64,000 bases of DNA. It comes from Prochlorococcus marinus str. MIT 9107 (GTDB taxonomy: Bacteria > Cyanobacteriota > Cyanobacteriia > PCC-6307 > Cyanobiaceae). Of this stretch, positions 59,133 to 64,000 are shown piece after piece. The notes beneath the pieces are model-generated. The model saw only the letters and a program-made list of their open reading frames with translations. It was not told the origin of the DNA and did not search any database. Positions within the stretch are counted from its first letter, which is position 1. Each line of letters opens with the position of its first letter. Location of the stretch: positions 155,448 through 219,447 of the forward strand of contig NZ_JNAI01000006.1 in the NCBI RefSeq assembly GCF_000759855.1, written 5' to 3'. A program made the translations under genes and the position numbers.

Positions 59133-59141
59133 ATTCTAAAT

Positions 59142-60011
59142 ATGGTTTTTAGATTAAAAAAAGGGGATCTAATAGATATTTTAGCTCCAGGCTCCTTTAT
59201 TGATGAAGACGAAAATTTTCAAAAAGGCATAGAAATCTTAAAAAACTGGGGCTTGGAAATTAATGAAAATAATTCTCTATCAAAAAAATTTGGTTATTTT
59301 GCAGGTGATGATCTAACTAGATTTGAAGAACTGGAAAAAGCACAAAATAGTAAGCTAATCATTTTTGCAAAAGGAGGCTGGGGTTCAGCAAGACTTTTAG
59401 AAAAAGAACCTTCTTGGCAGCATGGCTTAATGCTTGGATTCTCAGATACATGTTCTTTATTACTATCTAAATATTCTCAAGGATTTATAGGTTCTATTCA
59501 TGGGCCAATGGTTACTGGCCTTTTCAATGAGCCAGAGTGGAGTCTTGAGAGATTAAGAAATTTACTTTTTGAGGGATATGTTGAGGACATAAGAGGAATT
59601 CCTTTAAGAGCTGGAAAAGCTAAAGGAGAAATTATCGTTTCTAACTTAACTATTGCTACTTTTTTAGTTGGTACTAATCACTTTCCTGATTGCAAAGGAA
59701 AAATAATAATTTTTGAAGATATTAATGAAGATATATATAAAATTGATCGCATGTTGACTTACCTCAGAATGACTAAAACACTTTCTGAAATTGCTGGTAT
59801 TGGATTCGGAAGTTTTTCTAATGATTCCTGCGACCTTGAATGGAAAGATTTACTAAAAAACTGCATTATTGAAAGACTCCAAGAGTTTGATTTCCCTATT
59901 CTTTTTGACCTCCCAATAGGCCACATATCGGGAAATGCTTGCATTCCTTTAGGATACGAAGCCACCTTAAATGGTGATGATGGCATTCTTAGTATCGATA
60001 AACCTTTTTAA
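59142..60011 (+). CDS. ldcA: LD-carboxypeptidase family protein (LdcA)
   Basis: LdcA-type enzymes cut the terminal D-amino acid from murein tetrapeptides during recycling. The 289-residue protein has ILAPGSFIDED at the start, FAKGGWGSARLLE near 76-88, the nucleophile segment LGFSDTCSLLLS near 99-110, and SIHGPM near 119. The Ser in GFSD is the family nucleophile. It follows ubiA after 9 bp and abuts the convergent ispD. Confidence 0.87.
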   Translation: MVFRLKKGDLIDILAPGSFIDEDENFQKGIEILKNWGLEINENNSLSKKFGYFAGDDLTRFEELEKAQNSKLIIFAKGGWGSARLLEKEPSWQHGLMLGFSDTCSLLLSKYSQGFIGSIHGPMVTGLFNEPEWSLERLRNLLFEGYVEDIRGIPLRAGKAKGEIIVSNLTIATFLVGTNHFPDCKGKIIIFEDINEDIYKIDRMLTYLRMTKTLSEIAGIGFGSFSNDSCDLEWKDLLKNCIIERLQEFDFPILFDLPIGHISGNACIPLGYEATLNGDDGILSIDKPF

Positions 60012-60683
60012 CTAGGGGTTCTTCACAAAAAGTTTTGCTATTTTCAAATCTATAGGGGATGTAATTTTTATATTTGAATAAGTTCCTTCAATAATCTTCA
60101 CTTTCCAATTAAGCATTTCGAATAGAGAGGCATCATCTGTGACTTTCCAGTTTTTATCAATTGCCATCTTATGAGCTTTTTTTAATCTATCTACTAAAAA
60201 GCCCTGAGGAGTTTGCGCTGCCCATAAATAATTTCTATCTGGTGTTTCTTTAATAAAACCTTCATTATCAACAATCTTTATAGTGTCAGTTACCTTAGTA
60301 GCCAAAATTACAGCTTCATTTTCATCTAATTCCTTTGCACAAAGGTCTATCAATTCAGGATTAATTAGACATCTAGCACCATCATGTATTAAAACTTTTT
60401 CAGCATCTTTTGGTAACGCTTCTAAACCATTAAAAACTGACTGTTGTCTGGTGTCACCACCATTAATCCAATGAACTTTATGGGCAAAATCCTTTGCTGA
60501 ATTTAATAATAAATTTTTATCTTTCGGTTGACCAATTATTCCAACCCAATTTGTTGAGCTTGCAGAAAATACAGATTTAAGTGTCCAATAAATCAAAGAC
60601 TCTCCCTCTAAATCAATAAGTAATTTATTTTTTCCAGCTTTCATTCTGCTACCGCTCCCTGCAGCTGGTATTAAAAAGTGCAC
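60012..60683 (-). CDS. ispD: 2-C-methyl-D-erythritol 4-phosphate cytidylyltransferase
   Basis: IspD makes CDP-methylerythritol in the MEP route to isoprenoids, which feeds chlorophyll phytyl, carotenoid and quinone synthesis. The 223-residue protein has PAAGSGSRMKAGKNK near 6-20, GGDTRQQSVFNGL near 75-87, VLIHDGARCL near 97-106, and the C-terminal DASLFEM segment. The length is normal. Confidence 0.96.
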   Translation of the reverse strand: MHFLIPAAGSGSRMKAGKNKLLIDLEGESLIYWTLKSVFSASSTNWVGIIGQPKDKNLLLNSAKDFAHKVHWINGGDTRQQSVFNGLEALPKDAEKVLIHDGARCLINPELIDLCAKELDENEAVILATKVTDTIKIVDNEGFIKETPDRNYLWAAQTPQGFLVDRLKKAHKMAIDKNWKVTDDASLFEMLNWKVKIIEGTYSNIKITSPIDLKIAKLFVKNP

Positions 60684-60775
60684 AATAGAAGGTCTTAATA
60701 TTTTCTAGACAATTATAAATAAAAGCAATATCTTTACACAAATAGTACTACGATTGAAAATTATAAAATTTCATA

Positions 60776-61525
60776 ATGTCCAATACAGATTCATTATCAG
60801 GCAAAGTTGCTTTAATCACTGGAGCTAGCAGAGGAATTGGTAAAGAAATTGCTTTAGAACTAAGCCGATTAGGAGCAGAAGTTTTTATTAATTACTCTTC
60901 TTCTGATGAAAAAGCTGAAGAAGTTGTAAATTCAATAAAAAATTCGGGAGGTAAAGCTCATAAATTAAAATTTGATGTTTCAAAAGAAGATTCTGTCAGT
61001 TCAGCTTTTGAAGAAATAATCAAAATTAATGGCACCATTGATATCCTCATTAACAATGCTGGAATTACTAGAGATGGACTATTGATGAGAATGAAATCGG
61101 AACAATGGGATGATGTACTAAATACAAACTTAAAAGGAGTTTTTCTTTGTACAAAATATGCTTCAAAATTTATGATGAAAAAAAGAAGTGGTAGCATCGT
61201 AAATATTTCATCTGTTGTTGGAATAATTGGTAATCCTGGTCAAGCAAATTATTCTGCAGCCAAAGCTGGGGTTATTGGATTTACCAAAACTTGCGCTAAA
61301 GAATTTGCCTCAAGAGGTATAAACGTTAATGCAATAGCTCCAGGCTTTATAGAAACAGAGATGACTGAAAAACTTAATACTGAAGAGATTCTAAAAGTTA
61401 TTCCTTTAGGGAAATTAGGAAGTTGTACTCAAATTGCAAACTTAGTGTCATTCTTAGTTTCAAGTGATGCAGGAAGTTACATTACAGGGCAAACAATCAG
61501 TATAGACGGGGGTATGAGTATTTAG
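60776..61525 (+). CDS. fabG: 3-oxoacyl-[acyl-carrier-protein] reductase
   Basis: FabG reduces 3-oxoacyl-ACP with NADPH in fatty acid synthesis. The 249-residue SDR protein has VALITGASRGIGKEIA near 11-26, NNAGITRDGLLMRM near 91-104, the catalytic Ser in NISSVVG near 141 and Tyr-x3-Lys in YSAAKAG near 157-163. It ends one base from a small convergent gene. Confidence 0.95.
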   Translation: MSNTDSLSGKVALITGASRGIGKEIALELSRLGAEVFINYSSSDEKAEEVVNSIKNSGGKAHKLKFDVSKEDSVSSAFEEIIKINGTIDILINNAGITRDGLLMRMKSEQWDDVLNTNLKGVFLCTKYASKFMMKKRSGSIVNISSVVGIIGNPGQANYSAAKAGVIGFTKTCAKEFASRGINVNAIAPGFIETEMTEKLNTEEILKVIPLGKLGSCTQIANLVSFLVSSDAGSYITGQTISIDGGMSI

Positions 61526-61526
61526 T

Positions 61527-61706
61527 TTATGTACTTTCATAAGGCTGGCCTAATTCATCTCTCAACCTTCTAATTTTTTGTAAAAGTCTTAGTCTTCGAC
61601 TTCTAGCAGTTAATGTCAAGAAAAATCTTAAAGGAAAGTATATCAGTGTCATAGCAATCGCGAGGATTGCGGTAAGAGTAAAAATAAGATTATTTGTTTC
61701 TTCCAT
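61527..61706 (-). CDS. Small one-helix membrane protein, 59 residues
   Basis: Not recognised. It has a short N terminus, one membrane helix (LIFTLTAILAIAMTLIYFPL), and an Arg-rich cytosolic tail (LTARSRRLRLLQKIRRLRD) ending GQPYEST. The tight convergent join with fabG and the amphipathic basic tail favour a real gene. It is too short for a length-60 ORF cut-off, so it could be missed by simple ORF calling. Confidence 0.68.
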   Translation of the reverse strand: MEETNNLIFTLTAILAIAMTLIYFPLRFFLTLTARSRRLRLLQKIRRLRDELGQPYEST

Positions 61707-61837
61707 AACTTAAAGATACTCTTATTTGAGTTAATTTGTATGACTAATTAAAAGAAATTCGGCTTTCCCCACTTAATTAAATATCCCTTAAAAATGATTA
61801 TATGGGAGATTAGAATAAGACTAAAGATCGAGTAAAC

Positions 61838-63586
61838 ATGGCTAAACAGTTAAGTTTTTCTAATGAATCAAGAGAAGCGCTAGAAAAAGGTGTAAATTTC
61901 GTAGCTAATGCGGTAAAGGTTACTATTGGGCCAAAGGCAAAAAACGTAGTAATAGATAGAAAATTTGGTTCACCAGATATAGTTAGAGATGGGTCCACAG
62001 TTGCTAAAGAGATTGAGATTGAGAACCCTATTTCTAATTTGGGTGCGAAATTAATAGAGCAAGTTGCATCCAAGACAAAAGAGAGTGCAGGAGATGGAAC
62101 AACAACAGCCACCATTTTGACTCAGAAGATGGTTCAAGAGGGATTAAAAAATATTGCTTCTGGTGCCAGTCCTACGGAGTTAAAAAAAGGTATGGAGGTA
62201 GGCCTGGCTTTTGTTCTAGAAAAATTAAGTTCCAAAAGTATTTCATTAAGTGGTTCTGATATTCAAAAAGTTGCAACAGTTAGTGCTGGAGGTGATGAAG
62301 AAATTGGATCTATAATTTCGAAGGCAATGGATATTGTCACTTCGGATGGCGTAATAACTGTTGAGGAATCTCAATCACTAGATACAGAATTAGATATAAC
62401 TGAAGGGATGTCTTTTGATAGAGGCTATAGTTCTCCATATTTCGTAACAGACCAAGAAAGACAAGTTTGTGAACTTGAAAATCCTAAAATATTAATAACT
62501 GATCAAAAAATTTCAACTTTAGTTGATCTGGTTCCAATACTTGAAGAAATTCAGAAATCAGGCTCACCTTTTCTAATTCTTGCTGAAGATATCGAAGGAG
62601 AGGCTTTAACCACCTTGGTTTTGAATAAGAATAGTGGAGTGTTAAACGTAGCTTCCGTAAGAGCTCCGTTATTTGGCGAGAGAAGAAAAGCCGCCCTTGA
62701 AGATATTGCTATTCTTACTGGAGCTAAGTTAATTAGTGAAGATAAATCGATGACACTTGATAAAGTATCGATTAATGATTTAGGCAAAGCAAAAAAAATA
62801 ACTATCACGAAGGACAAAACTACAATTGTTGCCTTCGAAGACACTAAAGATTTGGTTAAAGCGCGAGTAGAAAAATTAAAGAGAGAAGTTGATATAACAG
62901 ACTCAGAGTATGATCAGGACAAAATCAACGAAAGGATAGCAAAACTAGCTGGAGGAGTAGCACTTATCAAAGTTGGAGCTGCAACAGAAACAGAAATGAA
63001 ATACAAAAAGTTAAGAATCGAAGATTCTCTTAATGCTACGAAAGCTGCTATTGAAGAGGGTGTAGTTTCTGGAGGTGGACAAACTTTAATTGAAATATCA
63101 GATGACCTTTTAAATTTAAGTCAAACATCTTCCGATGATTTAAGAACAGGGATAAATATAGTCAAAGAAGCCCTTTTGGAACCTACTAAACAAATAGCAA
63201 AAAATGCTGGTTTTAATGGTGATGTAGTTGTCGCTGAAATTAAAAGACTTAACAAAGGCTTCAATGCTAATTCAGGAAAATATGAGGATTTAAAAGATTC
63301 AGGAATATTAGATCCAACCAAAGTAATAAGATTAGCTCTTCAAGATTCAGTATCTATTGCAGCTATGCTCCTCACAACAGAAGTTGCGATTGCTGACATT
63401 CCAGAGCCTGAAGCCGCAGCCCCAGGAGGACCAGGTGGAGATCCAATGGGAGGCATGGGGGGTATGCCAGGTATGGGTGGAATGGGTATGCCAGGTATGG
63501 GTGGAATGGGTATGCCAGGTATGGGTGGAATGGGTATGCCAGGTATGGGTGGCATGGGTGGAATGGGTATGCCAGGTATGATGTAA
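61838..63586 (+). CDS. groL: 60 kDa chaperonin GroEL, without adjacent groES
   Basis: GroEL folds proteins in a two-ring cage. The 582-residue protein, against about 545 usual, has the [10 protein letters not shown] nucleotide motif near 86-95 and the GroEL intermediate and apical domains. The extra length is a C-terminal tail of about 45 residues made of GMPGM/GGM repeats. No groES precedes it, and I see no CIRCE-type repeat in the 131 bp upstream, so this may be the stand-alone second GroEL of cyanobacteria. The tail is encoded by a 24-bp tandem repeat. Confidence 0.94.
   Translation: MAKQLSFSNESREALEKGVNFVANAVKVTIGPKAKNVVIDRKFGSPDIVRDGSTVAKEIEIENPISNLGAKLIEQVASKTKESAGDGTTTATILTQKMVQEGLKNIASGASPTELKKGMEVGLAFVLEKLSSKSISLSGSDIQKVATVSAGGDEEIGSIISKAMDIVTSDGVITVEESQSLDTELDITEGMSFDRGYSSPYFVTDQERQVCELENPKILITDQKISTLVDLVPILEEIQKSGSPFLILAEDIEGEALTTLVLNKNSGVLNVASVRAPLFGERRKAALEDIAILTGAKLISEDKSMTLDKVSINDLGKAKKITITKDKTTIVAFEDTKDLVKARVEKLKREVDITDSEYDQDKINERIAKLAGGVALIKVGAATETEMKYKKLRIEDSLNATKAAIEEGVVSGGGQTLIEISDDLLNLSQTSSDDLRTGINIVKEALLEPTKQIAKNAGFNGDVVVAEIKRLNKGFNANSGKYEDLKDSGILDPTKVIRLALQDSVSIAAMLLTTEVAIADIPEPEAAAPGGPGGDPMGGMGGMPGMGGMGMPGMGGMGMPGMGGMGMPGMGGMGGMGMPGMM
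63464..63586 (+). repeat. 24-bp tandem repeat encoding the GroEL tail
   Basis: The unit ATGCCAGGTATGGGTGGAAT GGGT (24 bp, giving MPGMGGMG) is repeated three times exactly and once with one base changed (63464-63559). Then a 9-bp part unit and a final ATGCCAGGTATGATG follow before the stop. The identity of the copies points to recent slippage or unequal exchange. Confidence 0.9.
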
Positions 63587-63590
63587 AAAA

Positions 63591-64000
63591 CTAACTAGCT
63601 TTTTTATCTTTATTAATCCATTTTCTTAAATTTTTAATATTAGGTAGTGGTAATTTTGGGGTTTCAATATATTGATTTACTTGATTAGAATCTTGTTTAG
63701 TATTAAAGACTTCATTATTATTAGAAATTTTTAAGTAATTTGATTCACAATTTGTTTCTTCTAAATTTTCTAAAGTTTTTAAAGATTCAAGCCTAATTTG
63801 TTCTTGATTTTCTTCTTCATGATTTTCATCAATTAAAGTTATTTGTTCTTGATTTTCTTCTTCATGATTTTCATCAATTAAAGTTATTTGTCCTTGATTT
63901 TCTTCTTCATGATTTTCATCAATTAAAGTTATTTGTTCTTGATTTTCTTCTTCATGATTTTCATCAATTAAAGTTATTTGTTCTTGATTTTCTTCTTCAT
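63591..64000 (-). CDS. Repeat-containing acidic protein, C-terminal part
   Basis: The frame runs from a TAG at 63591-63593 to the right edge, so the N terminus is outside the window. The visible 136 codons start with at least four and a half copies of a 15-residue acidic unit, ENQEQITLIDENHEE (one copy with Gly for Glu). Then follow about 70 unique residues ending in a basic tail (NLRKWINKDKKAS). No known domain is seen. It is convergent with groEL, four bases away. Confidence 0.72.
   Translation of the reverse strand, partial: EEENQEQITLIDENHEEENQEQITLIDENHEEENQGQITLIDENHEEENQEQITLIDENHEEENQEQIRLESLKTLENLEETNCESNYLKISNNNEVFNTKQDSNQVNQYIETPKLPLPNIKNLRKWINKDKKAS
63796..64000 (-). repeat. 45-bp tandem repeat in the coding region
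   Basis: Nearly identical 45-bp units start at 63796, 63841, 63886, 63931 and 63976 and continue past the window. The only difference that I see is one base in the third copy (TGTCC for TGTTC). The period is a multiple of three, so the frame is kept. Confidence 0.92.

Noticed and set aside
61654..61670. Inverted repeat GCAATC-GCGAG-GATTGC
   Set aside because: It falls within the coding part of a small membrane protein gene and is short; I see no reason to treat it as a regulatory hairpin.
61707..61837. CIRCE (HrcA) operator upstream of groEL
   Set aside because: No TTAGCACTC-type inverted repeat is present in the gap.
63340..63581. Two long frames over the GroEL tail on both strands with Pro/Ile and Trp/Val/Cys repeats
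   Set aside because: They are shadows produced by the 24-bp repeat in the real GroEL frame.
63796..64000. Regular repeats considered as a CRISPR array
   Set aside because: The units are directly tandem with no spacers, the period is 45 bp and the frame is open and coding.

Overview
The window looks like a core chromosomal segment of a marine picocyanobacterium, most likely a high-light-adapted Prochlorococcus. The reasons are: very AT-rich DNA; dense gene packing with many 1-11 bp overlaps; photosynthesis genes (psb27, psaF, psaJ, petC, petA, a high-light-inducible protein gene); a scattered corrin pathway (cobO, cobK, cobM); and the block rplS, tRNA-Trp, a 64-residue hyperconserved protein, tRNA-Asp, gltX, typical of marine Synechococcus/Prochlorococcus. 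The strain is inferred from gene content only; no search was run.

Layout. 1-12 kb: the 3' end of a tyrosine recombinase gene, cobO, pyrH-frr-geranylgeranyl-reductase-like oxidoreductase, then tal, ftsI with a small membrane protein gene, a CPBP protease, a two-domain phosphoglycerate-mutase-like protein, and the minus-strand run small membrane protein / ppa paralogue / arsC-like / lepB. 12-21 kb: proS, psb27, purA, a PfkB kinase, cobK-cutA, ssb, a DUF2854 gene, argB and a DUF3153 gene. 21-32 kb: priA, rpoD, hemC, a second and intact ppa, an M32 carboxypeptidase, then a plus-strand run of yjbQ-type, pterin dehydratase, COG0523 GTPase and iron ABC permease genes. 32-43 kb: a flippase-like membrane protein, larC, xth, hemL, an SPFH protein, yajQ, a DprA-like and a DRTGG protein, an SDR protein, map and a frameshifted PepSY-type gene. 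43-49 kb: the rplS to gltX block with two tRNAs, an antiporter, hli-tsaD, psaF-psaJ and gmk. 49-64 kb: rqcH, tatC, petC-petA, lgt-cobM, a RodZ-like gene, ppx, ubiA, ldcA, ispD, fabG, groEL, and a partial gene made largely of 45-bp tandem repeats.

The genes are mostly housekeeping: tetrapyrrole and corrin synthesis (hemC, hemL, cobO, cobK, cobM), photosynthetic electron transport (petC, petA, psaF, psaJ, psb27, ubiA for quinone), translation, envelope growth and protein export. TatC is encoded close to the Rieske protein, which has a twin-arginine-like N terminus, and Lgt and LepB process exported proteins.

I found no CRISPR array, defence island, prophage or biosynthetic cluster. The most notable items are a one-base frameshift in a small PepSY-type membrane gene, a pyrophosphatase paralogue that has lost key active-site residues while a second intact copy sits 15 kb away, a reading frame upstream of priA with no ordinary start codon, 45-bp tandem repeats at the right edge, and a 24-bp minisatellite encoding the GroEL tail.
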